A program made the translations under genes and the position numbers. A stretch of DNA of 64,000 nt from NCBI RefSeq assembly GCF_015840335.1, contig NZ_CP060395.1, positions 3,137,277 through 3,201,276 on the forward strand. Reading direction: 5' to 3'. Each line of letters opens with the position of its first letter. Position 1 is the stretch's first letter. Under the pieces are notes generated by a model. The model had not been told where the DNA came from. It ran no database searches and saw only the letters and a list, made by a program, of their open reading frames with translations. Positions 33,077 to 41,824 of the stretch are shown here, in pieces. Origin of the DNA: Synechococcus sp. CBW1108 (GTDB lineage Bacteria > Cyanobacteriota > Cyanobacteriia > PCC-6307 > Cyanobiaceae).

Positions 33077-33730
33077 CCTTGCGTCCATATCAGCTCAGCT
33101 CATGGCAAATGCGGCTGCCCCACTCCAAAGGGGTAGCCGCTGGCAGCCCTAAGCCGTAGAGCGAAATCAATCGCACAACCCTCGCTTGAGGAATTGGCTA
33201 CCTGGATAGTCCCATCCGCCGTGGCATGCACGTCTTCGCAGAACTAGGAATTAACGATCATCTTAGCCTTCTCATGCACTGAAGGGAGGCTGGCAGCCAC
33301 ATTGGCAACCCCCATCAAAACGGCTGGGGCGAGCAGAAAGCCTGGCTGGCTTAGAATAGGTGCGCACCTACTCGAGGCAGCGGCGGCGAAGGTGATGCTG
33401 TCGAGATGCTGATCATCCAGGAAGAACCATCGATGCCGAACGCCGAAGTATGTAAGCGCAATGCGAACATGGAGCTCCTCATCTTGGTACCTTCCCCAGG
33501 GCGGAGGGTTAGGGAGCTAGTCCTCAATGACAAGGGTTCAAGATCGTGATCCAAGCAGATCAGGAATTTGTAATCGTAGCAGACATTCGGTGCAACGCAT
33601 GAACGACCTGAAAATTCAGAGCCATGACGCCACAATTGAGTTTCTGTTCGATGGTGGTTTAAAACCAACCATCTCCGCAACAGGGATTTCCCAACCTCTC
33701 CCATAGCAATCCTAGCCGAACACGATATCC
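33077..33730. other. Intergenic region with possible remnants
   Basis: No intact gene is supported. A short frame ending at 33603 reads IVIQADQEFVIVADIRCNA and another begins at 33600 (MNDLKIQSHDATIEFLFDGG); they look like genuine protein pieces but have no recognisable parent. The region precedes the P-loop kinase-WYL gene and may hold its promoter. Confidence 0.35.
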
Positions 33731-35998
33731 ATGACAAAGACAAGCACCAATGCTCCACTTCGCTGTCACTTGTTGATGGGGCCGCCCGGCAGTGGAAAGA
33801 GTCGTTTGGCCAATGAACTTGCTGCCCTGATCAGCACCCCTAATAAGCCAGCTCCCTTAGTCATATCAACCGAAACCTCTCGCCGCGAGCTTAGGGAGCC
33901 AGAGACACCTACTGACGTCGACTTGCCGACGAGTGAAGCCCAATTGAATGATCTTCTAAGGCAAGCGGTAGCAAGCGGCCAGCCGGTGATCGTGGATGGC
34001 ACTCACGTGCGAAGATCCTCGCGTCTGGCACTGATCCAAGCGCTCGATCTGCCCGCACCGGTGGAGTGGATCGGCTGGAAGCTCACCACACCACTGAAAA
34101 CATGCCTCAGCTGGAATCAGAAGCGCGGCAAGCTGGCCATATCCGCAGATGTGCTGAGCACTCATCACCAGGCTTTCAACAGCCCTAAGGAGTTTCCGCC
34201 CAGCCGATATGAGGGGTTCACCGTTCTGGTTCTGATCGATCCCTCCGAATACGAAGAAGAGGAGTTAGGCCAGGTAGTTGCGGCCAAGCTGAATGGTCTT
34301 GATCTGTCGATTTCACAATCCAGAAAAAACCCAAATTGGCCTAGAGCAGAGGATCTCCACGGCTACTCCAGACTGCTTGACTTTGAGCGGTTGATGCACC
34401 TTCTCCAGTTGCTTAGCGAGGGCCGCGGTCCAGCTGTTGATGAAGCCGCTCAGATACTGGAGGAACGACATGGTCGCTGTTACGGCGACCAGCGATCGAT
34501 CAAATCTGATCTGATCTGGTTGGAAGCTAATGGTTTTTGCAGTGCGATGCCGGTATACACGCCGATCATGCTGCCCGACTGCAGAGTAGCCGAACTACAC
34601 AGAGGAGCTTGGTGTGCCTATGGAAAAAAAGAAAGCTTCCTCAAACTCATCACTTTTATCCGCTATCTCCTCCACCATCCATTCGAGTATCCTTCGGAGG
34701 ACAGTGGAGTTGCGCAGACCACATTCAAGCCTGCAGAGCCCAATCAAAAAATTAATCAAAAGACCAGACCAAAATCAGATCAAATAACCAAAGATAAGCC
34801 AAAAATACTTTATGAACATCTAGCGAATCAACTAGCCTTGCAATATCCAAAGCTATTTAGCTTGCGTGGAGTGGCCGATCAGCTGCACAATGCTGTCACC
34901 GACGTGATTAGCCCCTACAACCTGTCCATAGGCCATGCCCGCAAGGGGTTTACAATTGGAACGGCTATCTTGACAGGCCCTGAGGTGATCGAGATGCACA
35001 AAATCGTTTTAGATGCCATAACACGAAAGAATGATCCCTCGCCAGCTGGCATAGGACTGTATAAAAAACTGCGAGACTACCTGCCTCGTGCCGGATTTGC
35101 TATTGATGAACAGCTCGCCGTGCGAGCCGTCGCCAATCGATCCATCGTTGATCCGGAACTGGTCGCTGACACCTCACTCACAAAGCATGCCAAAAAACTA
35201 GAGCAGGCGATTGTTAATCGTGAGCAGATTACGATCGCCAAGCTGATTCATGCAGGCAGGTTTGAAGACATCCATCCTAATCAAGGAACCACTGAAGATC
35301 GAGGGCCTTGGAAGGTGTGGCCATTGCAGTTGATGTTCCACAACATTGCCTGGTATCTCGCCTATGAAAAGGAACCCGAACCGGGTCAGAAACTTGGCCT
35401 AATCAAGGTGGATCGCCTCGATTGGTTGGAATGGCGCAAAACCCCAGGAGCTCTGAAATCTCACCGAGACTTCAAAACCCAGAAAATCAGCGTGATGCGG
35501 TTGGAGAGGCTGATCGAACGTAGCGGTGGCATCCACTTTGGTAGAGATGCCAAGCTGCAGGGCGTGATTGGAGGATCGAGTGCGCAAGCGGCACTTAAGA
35601 AGATGGAGACCCTTCGGTTTCATTGTAATGCTCAGGTGTTTCCCTTCTTCACTGCGGGCTCCGCGAGGTTTCCGGCGGGCCAGATGAGACTATCGAAACG
35701 TCGTAGCGATGATCCATGGCGCCATCGCGCTAATGCCAGAAGGTTGCATCAGCTTGCGCCGAATGGCTACGACAACGACCATCCCTATCCCGTTGTAATC
35801 AAACTTCCTCCGTGGACTTTAAAAGAAGACTACGATTTCCGGCGGTGGCTTTTCGGTTTTGGCAATGCCATTTACATTGAAGAGCCAGAAGAGCTGCGGT
35901 TGATGCAAATCAACCTGGCCAATGGACTAATTCAGATGACCAGAAAGAAGGCCGAAGCTGAAAACAACGCGAAGTTGAAGGTCTGGGAGGGCAAGTGA
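33731..35998 (+). CDS. P-loop kinase - winged helix - WYL fusion protein, copy 1
   Basis: The 755-residue protein has three parts. Residues 1-200 form a polynucleotide/zeta-type kinase-like P-loop domain: Walker A GPPGSGKS (17-24), DGTHVRRSSRLALIQ and PVEWIGWKLTTPLKTCLSWN. The middle carries a winged helix of the WYL-regulator type (YSRLLDFERLMHLLQLLSEG; RSIKSDLIWLEANGF). The C-terminal part has a WYL domain (VWPLQLMFHNIAWYLAYEKE). WYL domains are thought to bind nucleotide ligands and occur in CRISPR-linked regulators. A DNA-binding sensor with a kinase domain is therefore plausible, perhaps responding to RNA ends or second messengers. A paralogue lies at 41825-44062. Confidence 0.75.
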   Translation: MTKTSTNAPLRCHLLMGPPGSGKSRLANELAALISTPNKPAPLVISTETSRRELREPETPTDVDLPTSEAQLNDLLRQAVASGQPVIVDGTHVRRSSRLALIQALDLPAPVEWIGWKLTTPLKTCLSWNQKRGKLAISADVLSTHHQAFNSPKEFPPSRYEGFTVLVLIDPSEYEEEELGQVVAAKLNGLDLSISQSRKNPNWPRAEDLHGYSRLLDFERLMHLLQLLSEGRGPAVDEAAQILEERHGRCYGDQRSIKSDLIWLEANGFCSAMPVYTPIMLPDCRVAELHRGAWCAYGKKESFLKLITFIRYLLHHPFEYPSEDSGVAQTTFKPAEPNQKINQKTRPKSDQITKDKPKILYEHLANQLALQYPKLFSLRGVADQLHNAVTDVISPYNLSIGHARKGFTIGTAILTGPEVIEMHKIVLDAITRKNDPSPAGIGLYKKLRDYLPRAGFAIDEQLAVRAVANRSIVDPELVADTSLTKHAKKLEQAIVNREQITIAKLIHAGRFEDIHPNQGTTEDRGPWKVWPLQLMFHNIAWYLAYEKEPEPGQKLGLIKVDRLDWLEWRKTPGALKSHRDFKTQKISVMRLERLIERSGGIHFGRDAKLQGVIGGSSAQAALKKMETLRFHCNAQVFPFFTAGSARFPAGQMRLSKRRSDDPWRHRANARRLHQLAPNGYDNDHPYPVVIKLPPWTLKEDYDFRRWLFGFGNAIYIEEPEELRLMQINLANGLIQMTRKKAEAENNAKLKVWEGK

Positions 35999-36402
35999 GC
36001 TCGATGACGTTCCTAACCAGGCAAAGAGAAGGCACTATGCCGATGATGGCGAAGGTCGTCACACCATTAAGCAGTAAATCTTATTAGATCCACGCATGAA
36101 TATTGAGTCGACAATTGCACGCGCTCTGTTGAACGGATGTCTAGTGCTTGAACGGTAAAAATCGACTGCCCTGGCCCTCTTTTACCTTGGCACCCTGCAG
36201 TCACAGAGCGCTTCTAGCTTTCACGCATATCCGCGTCTTGTTCATTCAAAAACAGAACTGCCAGCTTGATGGGCTGTCTGTTCCTGCTGGTAATCGAACT
36301 GGAACGAGAGCTTTTTTGGATGGAAAACCGCTTTCGGAGACATGCTTGACCTGAAAAACTTGCGAGGGGGCCCTTCGGCCCCCATTCCAAATGTCACTGC
36401 GA
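35999..36402. other. Intergenic region
   Basis: No gene is seen. GGGGGCC and GGCCCCC at about 36366-36385 form a hairpin with a T-rich tail on the minus strand, a likely terminator for the exported protein at 36403. Confidence 0.45.
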
Positions 36403-36786
36403 TCAGGGCAGCATGCACCAGATCACAGGGCCGTCATAACGGCTGAGAGCGCGAGAGTTATTGTTCTGCTCGCGGCAGGCTTTGTTGGCCCACACCTCCC
36501 AGAATTCAATCCGTTCAACGGGCATCACTCCCTTGATCCGCGTCTGGAACTGCACCTGGCAGCCATGCAGACCGTCGCGGTAGATGTGGCGGCCATCCCG
36601 CACGAACAGACGGCCGTCAGCCAACTTGCCGGACCTGAAAGTATCGCGACAGTAGCGATTCACATCCAGGTGTACCTGACGGTATGCCAGGGCAGGCTGG
36701 GGGCTGCTGATCACAGTCGAGAGAAGGAGAAAAGGCATTGCCCAGAGTGCCGAAGGGCGGCTGGAACAGTGAAGAAAAGAGCGCAT
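36403..36786 (-). CDS. Exported small protein
   Basis: The 127-residue protein has a signal peptide (ALWAMPFLLLSTVISSPQPA, likely cleaved after PALA) followed by a soluble region of about 95 residues with three cysteines (RYCRDTF, HGCQVQF, NKACREQ) and a fourth in VIWCML, a number compatible with two disulfides. It is predicted to be periplasmic or secreted. The start could also be the internal methionine at MPFLLL. It stands alone next to the IS cluster. No family was recognised. Confidence 0.6.
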   Translation of the reverse strand: MRSFLHCSSRPSALWAMPFLLLSTVISSPQPALAYRQVHLDVNRYCRDTFRSGKLADGRLFVRDGRHIYRDGLHGCQVQFQTRIKGVMPVERIEFWEVWANKACREQNNNSRALSRYDGPVIWCMLP

Positions 36787-36927
36787 GGCGATAGCCGAAG
36801 CGGGACAGAAACACCATGGCTTACTTTCATCGATGCACGACTCCCTGCCGTGGGAACGAGGAAAAGTGGGGTTGCCACGGTTTCGTGGACAGGTCGATAG
36901 GAGTCACCCCGTGACCCTCAGACTGTC

Positions 36928-37122
36928 CATCAAAGGAACAACCCGACCAAGACAAGGCGCCGGTTCACGGTGCAGCAAAAGCAGGAGGCCGTAGCGCTTT
37001 GCCTTAGTGAGGGGCTCAGCTGCACGGCTGTAGCCCAGCGAATTGGCATCCCCGTCAGCAGCCTGGCCAAGTGGGTGAGCCAGGCTGCGCGGCGACAATT
37101 AGCTAAGCGCCCGCCTAAGTAG
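36928..37122 (+). pseudogene. IS3 orfA remnant
   Basis: The frame reads TRRRFTVQQKQEAVALCLSE and TAVAQRIGIPVSSLAKWVSQ, the helix-turn-helix of IS3 OrfA, and then ends at a TAG formed inside the palindromic element. The leucine zipper part is lost. No ATG is visible at the start, so the first codon is uncertain. Confidence 0.7.
37086..37121 (-). mobile_element. 50-bp palindromic element, copy 3, left part (split)
   Basis: With 38886-38899 this rebuilds the same 50-bp palindrome seen at 4042 and 45241, in the opposite orientation. The insertion sequence at 37122-38879 divides it and duplicates TAAGTA. It marks the deletion joint of the IS3 remnant, and no target duplication is seen around this copy. 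Confidence 0.7.
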
Positions 37123-38879
37123 GGCTTGCTGAATTTCATTCGCGGGTTTTTCGTCCGCGTCAAGGGCCGCGATCTCAGCCTGCAGCGCCAAGCGCTGGTG
37201 ACCTCAATTTTACTCCTAGAAGCTGACTAAGCAGCCCACAGAAGCGCTGGACGGCGCCAGGAGGCGAGCAAATAGAGCATCAGGATGTACACAGAGACAA
37301 GAATAGAGAATAAGAGGCGCAGTAGCCTGAGAACCTTCTCGGCATTCATCACAAAGAACGCCATCGTGATCACCGTTCTTGATGTTTCAATCAGCTTGGT
37401 CATGATCCGATCCAGTCCATATTTCCGTTTGCTCGTTCCGATTCTTCCTTCGATCACGGAACGCTTTCTCAAGTCTGATTTAAAAAGCTCTTGTTGCTCT
37501 GCTGTCTGCACCTCGGCCTCTACCTGCTTCTTGCGTGGACGGCCACTGAGCCTGATGTTATTTTCTGCGCAGAACTTCTTGTTGCCTAATGTCATATAGA
37601 TTGAATCGGCACAGATTCGTGCTGGATAGTACCCTCGCTCTTCCTTGTATTGCTTGGCACGTGTGATCAGGTCGTTGGCTTCATTGTAGTTGTCCCAGCT
37701 GATTCGATCCACATCTACAAAACCATTATCATCTGATATTGAGATCTTCGCACCGAACTCTGTTCGCCTTCCTGCCTTGCCCCTCACGATCGGCCGCACG
37801 TGTGGTTTTGACAAATTGACAATCCGATCGTCGATGCGCCGGCTATCAGCGTCATACATCTCCTGCTGCTGCTGGTACAGTTCACTGGTGATCAGCAGCT
37901 TGCGGTAGAGCTGGGTTCCAAGCTCCAAAAGCATGGCACCGCAATGGATCATCTGATCAATTGCTCTGAGGTTTCTCCGGATCTCGTTGAGCTGAAAGCG
38001 CTTGACCTCCCGGATCTCTGCGCATTTGGGCCTTTTCTTCTTGATGATGGCCAGAAACCGATTCCGAGCTTTATCCCGGTTGCAGCGGGGTTTACGATTG
38101 ATCTTTCCCTGCAACTGCTTGAACAGTTCGTCGATGATCTTCTCAGTCGCCTCTCTCGCTTCGTTCAGCAACCTCAGATCTACTGGGTAGGGAATGTCAT
38201 CAGGCACGCAGGTTGCATCGAGAATCAGAGTACCCCAGTTACATTCAGGATCCAACGTTGCAGGCTTCACCCCTAGCGCTTCGTCGATGGCAGCAAGCTG
38301 TTGCTCCTCTTCTTGTTCGCTATCATCCTCCTCCGCCGAAACCAGCATCTCTTTAATCATCGCAATGCCATTGGCCTTGGTCATGTCATTGCAGATCTTG
38401 AACAGATCAGGGCCAATGCGCTTACGAAAATGCACCATCATCGATGGATCAAACGGTGGCATTGCCTGGTACGCACTCAAGCCAATGAAAAATTGTAGAT
38501 ACGGTGATTCCGTGATCAGCTGAACCGTTTCGCGGTCTGTCACTCCCAGGCGTTGCTGGATGTACAGCGCACCGAACGCCATCTGAAACGGCTTGGCCGG
38601 TGCTCCTGTCTTGGCACTGAATTGGGGTGCATACTGGCCTTCCAGCGGCATCCATGGAATCAGGTTACGAAGCAGAACCCAGCGATTATTGGCATCCAGC
38701 TTGCCGCCGAAGGGCGTGTAAAACTCCTCGATCGATAGCTGACCTGCGTGCTGAAAAACGTACATTGGCGTGTCAGCAGATTATTCTAAGCCAGGAATGG
38801 CTACATTTGGCTCATTTTAACGTGAGACCATCCCTGGAATCAACTGCAGCGCAATGGATATTGGTTCCTCAGCAAGCCC
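37122..38879 (-). mobile_element. IS5/IS1182-like insertion sequence
   Basis: The inverted ends read GGGCTTGCTGA on both sides. The flanks share TAAGTA (37116-37121 and 38880-38885); the exact split between end and duplication is ambiguous by one or two bases because the flanking bases are symmetric. It contains one transposase gene. Confidence 0.85.
37227..38765 (-). CDS. IS5/IS1182-like DDE transposase, about 510 residues
   Basis: The 512-residue protein has the N-terminal transposase segment (GGKLDANNRWVLLRNLIPW; FQMAFGALYIQQRLGVTDRE) and the catalytic region starting LILDATCVPDDIPYPVDL, with the first Asp in LILDAT. The C-terminal part has KRSVIEGRIGTSKRKYGLDR, which carries the last Glu. 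It is full length and apparently intact. Confidence 0.88.
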   Translation of the reverse strand: MYVFQHAGQLSIEEFYTPFGGKLDANNRWVLLRNLIPWMPLEGQYAPQFSAKTGAPAKPFQMAFGALYIQQRLGVTDRETVQLITESPYLQFFIGLSAYQAMPPFDPSMMVHFRKRIGPDLFKICNDMTKANGIAMIKEMLVSAEEDDSEQEEEQQLAAIDEALGVKPATLDPECNWGTLILDATCVPDDIPYPVDLRLLNEAREATEKIIDELFKQLQGKINRKPRCNRDKARNRFLAIIKKKRPKCAEIREVKRFQLNEIRRNLRAIDQMIHCGAMLLELGTQLYRKLLITSELYQQQQEMYDADSRRIDDRIVNLSKPHVRPIVRGKAGRRTEFGAKISISDDNGFVDVDRISWDNYNEANDLITRAKQYKEERGYYPARICADSIYMTLGNKKFCAENNIRLSGRPRKKQVEAEVQTAEQQELFKSDLRKRSVIEGRIGTSKRKYGLDRIMTKLIETSRTVITMAFFVMNAEKVLRLLRLLFSILVSVYILMLYLLASWRRPALLWAA

Positions 38880-38929
38880 TAAGTAGTTGACACCGGGCAC
38901 GGGCCAGTGGTGTAGCCGAGAACCTGCTG

Positions 38930-39478
38930 CAGCAGGAGTTCAGCCCAGCAGCACCCAACCGCTGCTGGGCCGGTGACATCACCTACATCCGCACCACAGC
39001 GGGCTGGCGGTACCTGGCGGTCTTGATCGACCTGTACAGCCGCCGCGTGGTCGGCTGGGCCATGGGCGCCACCATGGAGACCACATTGGTGCTGGAAGCC
39101 CTCAACCGGGCTCTGGGACACCGCCAGATCGCACCCGATCAGCTCCTGATCCACACCGATCAGGGCAGCCAGTACCGGGCAACGGCCTACCAGCAGCTGC
39201 TCGAAGGCCGCAAGATCAACTGCATCATGTCGGCCAAAGGCTGCTGCTGGGACAACGCCGTGGTGGAGAGCTTCTTCTCCACCCTCAAACACGAGATGGT
39301 TCTCGATGAAGATGCCGAGATACTGAACAGCCCCCAGCAACTGATCAGGCAAATGACCTTCTGGATCGAAGGTTACTACAACCGCGAGCGTCGTCACTCA
39401 ACGATTGGCTACCTCAGCCCGAGCGACTACGAGCAGCAGACCATCAACACCCGTACACTTTCACCCGCGGAGCCTTGA
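38930..39478 (+). pseudogene. IS3 orfB C-terminal part
   Basis: The frame encodes the rve integrase core: AENLLQQEFSPAAPNRCWAG, DITYIRTTAGWRYLAVLIDL, then HTDQGSQYRATAYQQLL and CWDNAVVESFFSTLKHEM with the DDE residues, ending in YYNRERRHSTIGYLSP. The N-terminal ~100 residues are missing because of the internal deletion, and a 2-base shift occurs near 38910. It is no longer expressed as a complete transposase. Confidence 0.85.
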
Positions 39479-39506
39479 AACCTGACCACCGAATCGGGGT
39501 AACTCC

Positions 39507-39613
39507 AGAGTGCTACCGAAGCTCAGGGTAAAACCAACCTGACGCTGTGCGATGTTCAGCTAAATACCTAGGCAGGCAACCAAGTCTAATTCCCAACCCT
39601 TGATTATACCTAG
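39507..39613. other. Short spacer between insertion sequences
   Basis: This is non-coding sequence between the IS3 remnant and the IS1182 element; its last four bases, CTAG (39610-39613), form one target duplication. Confidence 0.5.
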
Positions 39614-41386
39614 GAGCCTGTCGCGCATTTCCGCAGGCAGAGCCTCCCCTTCCCCCGTTGCTTGGGGGTGAGATTGGAGAGCTGCTCTCGACCCCGGGCC
39701 TGAGCGGCCCTGAGGAGTGGCCCCCCTCAGGCAGCTGCCAGGGCCGCCCGATGCAGCTTGCCGATGTTGTGGGTGATGGCCATCAGGGTCCATTCACCGT
39801 CGACCTTCTCCAGCCCCCGTAATAGGAAGCGATCCAGGCCCCGTGCCCCTTTGATCTGACCAAAGACCGGTTCGGCGATGATCTTGCGCAGGGCGTAGAT
39901 CGCCTGGCCGGCCTTGGATCTGAGTTTGCGATCCATCCGGCCCCGTGCATCCAGATCTCTTGGAGCTGGCCCGCGCGCGGGCCGGGGCCGCTTGCCGTGC
40001 TCCTGGCGGCTGGTGGAGAGGTAGGCATCCAACCCGCGCTGCTCGCTCGCCTGGATGTTGCTTGTGCTGCAGTAGCCCGCGTCGGCGATCATGTTCGCGG
40101 GCAGCTGGCCGGTGTTGGCCACGATCCGCTCCAGCATCGGAACGAAGTGGTGCTGGTCCGAGGCCTGGTTGCTTACCCCTACCGCCACGATGATCTGGTG
40201 GTCACCATCGACCGCCGCCTGGCAGTTGTAGCCCTGAATCCAGCCGTCCCCACCTTTGAGGATGTGGCTGTCTGGATCGGTGAAATTGCGTTGGGCGTTG
40301 CCTTTTGGATCACCGGCGGCAGTGGTGGGCAGGTTGCGGCTGGGCATCGCCAGAGGATCCACGCTGATCAGTGGATCCGGGGTTGAGAGGTCTGCGGCCT
40401 GGGCCTTGTCGATCGCCAGTTTGCTGGCCAGCTCCGCCCGCCTTCGGGCACTGCGGGCCCTGCGCTCCGCCTGCTGAGCCTCTTTGGCAAGGGCCCGAGC
40501 AGCGACCTCGCTCTCGGTATCAGCGGCAGCCTGGGCAGCAGCCTCAGCAGCCTGCTCCTCTGCAGCGCGAGCATGCTGCTCGCGGCGGCGGGCGTGGTCG
40601 GCGGCGGCCTCCGCCTCCAGCTCCGCTTTGGCCTTGCGCAGGGCGTCGAGTCGATCCTGACGGCGCTGCAGTTCCTTGGGTAGTTCATCACCACGCTCGC
40701 CCTTGCCATAGCGCGCGTCCTCCTGGGCATCGATCAGCTCGGCCTTACGCAGCAGTGCTGCAATCTCCGCTTCCAGCTGGGCCTCGGATTTGAGCATCCG
40801 CTCATGGCTCATGGCCTTGTGTTTGGAGGCATTGGCTTTGACCTTGGTGCCGTCAAGGGCGACGTTGCCCAGGCTCACCAGGCCCGCCTTCTGGCACAGC
40901 CGCAGCACCTGCACAAAAAGGCCCGCCAATGCATCGAGATGGACGAGGCGGAAATCACTGATCCGGCTGTGGTCGGGCTGCTGGTTGCCGGTGAGCACCC
41001 GGAAGGCAGCATCCTCCCAGCAGGCCCTCTCGATCCGGCGCGAGGAGGGGATGCCGACGCAGTAGGCGTACAAGAGCAGCACCACCATCATCCGCGGCTC
41101 ATAGGCCTTGACCCCGCGAGGATCTCTGGCCTCGTAGACCGCATAGATGGCCGAGAGATCCAGCTCGGCGGCCATGTCCAGCAGGAAGAACACCAGGTGG
41201 TGCTCAGGCAGCCAATCCACAGGCGAGGGCGGCAGCAGCAGCGTCTGCTCCGGGTTCCAGGGGCGGAAGGTTTTGGCTTTTCTCATGCCCCATGATATCG
41301 CCCAGATCCATTGCTGTCACTGCGATCTGGGCAGATTTCAGGGCGTCTGTGGAGAAGCGGGTGGTGTGGTTATGTGCGACACGCTC
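39614..41386 (-). mobile_element. IS1182-family element
   Basis: Inverted ends read GAGCCTGTCGCGCATTTCC at the left and GAGCGTGTCGCACATAACC on the other strand at the right. The 4-bp palindromic target CTAG is duplicated at 39610-39613 and 41387-41390, as expected for the family. It carries one intact transposase gene. Confidence 0.9.
39727..41286 (-). CDS. IS1182-family transposase
   Basis: The 519-residue protein begins KTFRPWNPEQTLLLPPSPVD and has the DUF772 region (AYEPRMMVVLLLYAYCVGIP), the first catalytic Asp in GNVALDGTKVKANASKHKA, a long Ala/Glu/Arg-rich coiled insertion (residues 170-290), a second Asp in NMIADAGYCSTSNI and the last Glu in RKIIAEPVFGQIKGARGLDR. The coiled insertion is typical for the family. 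Confidence 0.93.
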   Translation of the reverse strand: MRKAKTFRPWNPEQTLLLPPSPVDWLPEHHLVFFLLDMAAELDLSAIYAVYEARDPRGVKAYEPRMMVVLLLYAYCVGIPSSRRIERACWEDAAFRVLTGNQQPDHSRISDFRLVHLDALAGLFVQVLRLCQKAGLVSLGNVALDGTKVKANASKHKAMSHERMLKSEAQLEAEIAALLRKAELIDAQEDARYGKGERGDELPKELQRRQDRLDALRKAKAELEAEAAADHARRREQHARAAEEQAAEAAAQAAADTESEVAARALAKEAQQAERRARSARRRAELASKLAIDKAQAADLSTPDPLISVDPLAMPSRNLPTTAAGDPKGNAQRNFTDPDSHILKGGDGWIQGYNCQAAVDGDHQIIVAVGVSNQASDQHHFVPMLERIVANTGQLPANMIADAGYCSTSNIQASEQRGLDAYLSTSRQEHGKRPRPARGPAPRDLDARGRMDRKLRSKAGQAIYALRKIIAEPVFGQIKGARGLDRFLLRGLEKVDGEWTLMAITHNIGKLHRAALAAA

Positions 41387-41475
41387 CTAGCGCAAGCATC
41401 GTGTCTACCGCATAGTGGAACGGATTGGATTATTGCCTGCCTGCTCCAGCCTCAAGGAGAGCAAGATCCTGTAAA

Positions 41476-41766
41476 TCACGTCCATTGCGCTGGGAAATTT
41501 GACAACGCGCACCACCAGCAAATCCTCCCAGCTCCCCACTGCCAGAATTCAAACTTCAGTCGATTGGGCGGTTGGGCGCAGACGGGGCTTACAGATGTCT
41601 CCATATCCCGACGTTGCTCAACCAACATACCCTGGAGCTGCTGCGTCATTAGGCGCCCTAATCCTTCTGTTACCAATGCAATGGCATTGGGGAAAACCTC
41701 AACCGCAGCTGAAAGTGTCAACAATTCACCTGATTCTGTTCCTGGTGCGACTGGACACTGGCTCAT
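41476..41766 (-). CDS. Possible small hypothetical protein
   Basis: The 96-residue frame, counted from MSQCPVAPGTE, reads like protein (LLTLSAAVEVFPNAIALVTE, LGRLMTQQLQGMLVEQ) and lies 58 bp after the kinase-WYL gene on the same strand. There is no clear ribosome binding site and no family match, so the call is weak. Confidence 0.35.
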   Translation of the reverse strand: MSQCPVAPGTESGELLTLSAAVEVFPNAIALVTEGLGRLMTQQLQGMLVEQRRDMETSVSPVCAQPPNRLKFEFWQWGAGRICWWCALSNFPAQWT

Positions 41767-41824
41767 CAGCACCTACCTCCTTTTCCCGCCAGGTCGCCTA
41801 AGCCCGAGGCTCCAACTCCTGAGC

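Larger units (their letters stand above)
36869..39506 (+). mobile_element. IS3-family remnant, internally deleted and split
   Basis: Imperfect inverted ends are visible: GGTTGCCACGGTTTCGTGGA at the left and, on the other strand, AGTTACCCCGATTCGGTGGT at the right (39481-39506). The orfA start and the catalytic half of orfB remain, but the orfA C-terminus and orfB N-terminus are missing and a 50-bp palindromic element sits at the junction. An IS5/IS1182-like element is inserted within that palindrome. The IS3 element cannot move by itself. Confidence 0.75.

Noticed and set aside
33599-33730. Small gene MNDLKIQSHDATIEF before the kinase-WYL gene
   Set aside because: Too short and unsupported; reported only as part of the intergenic note.
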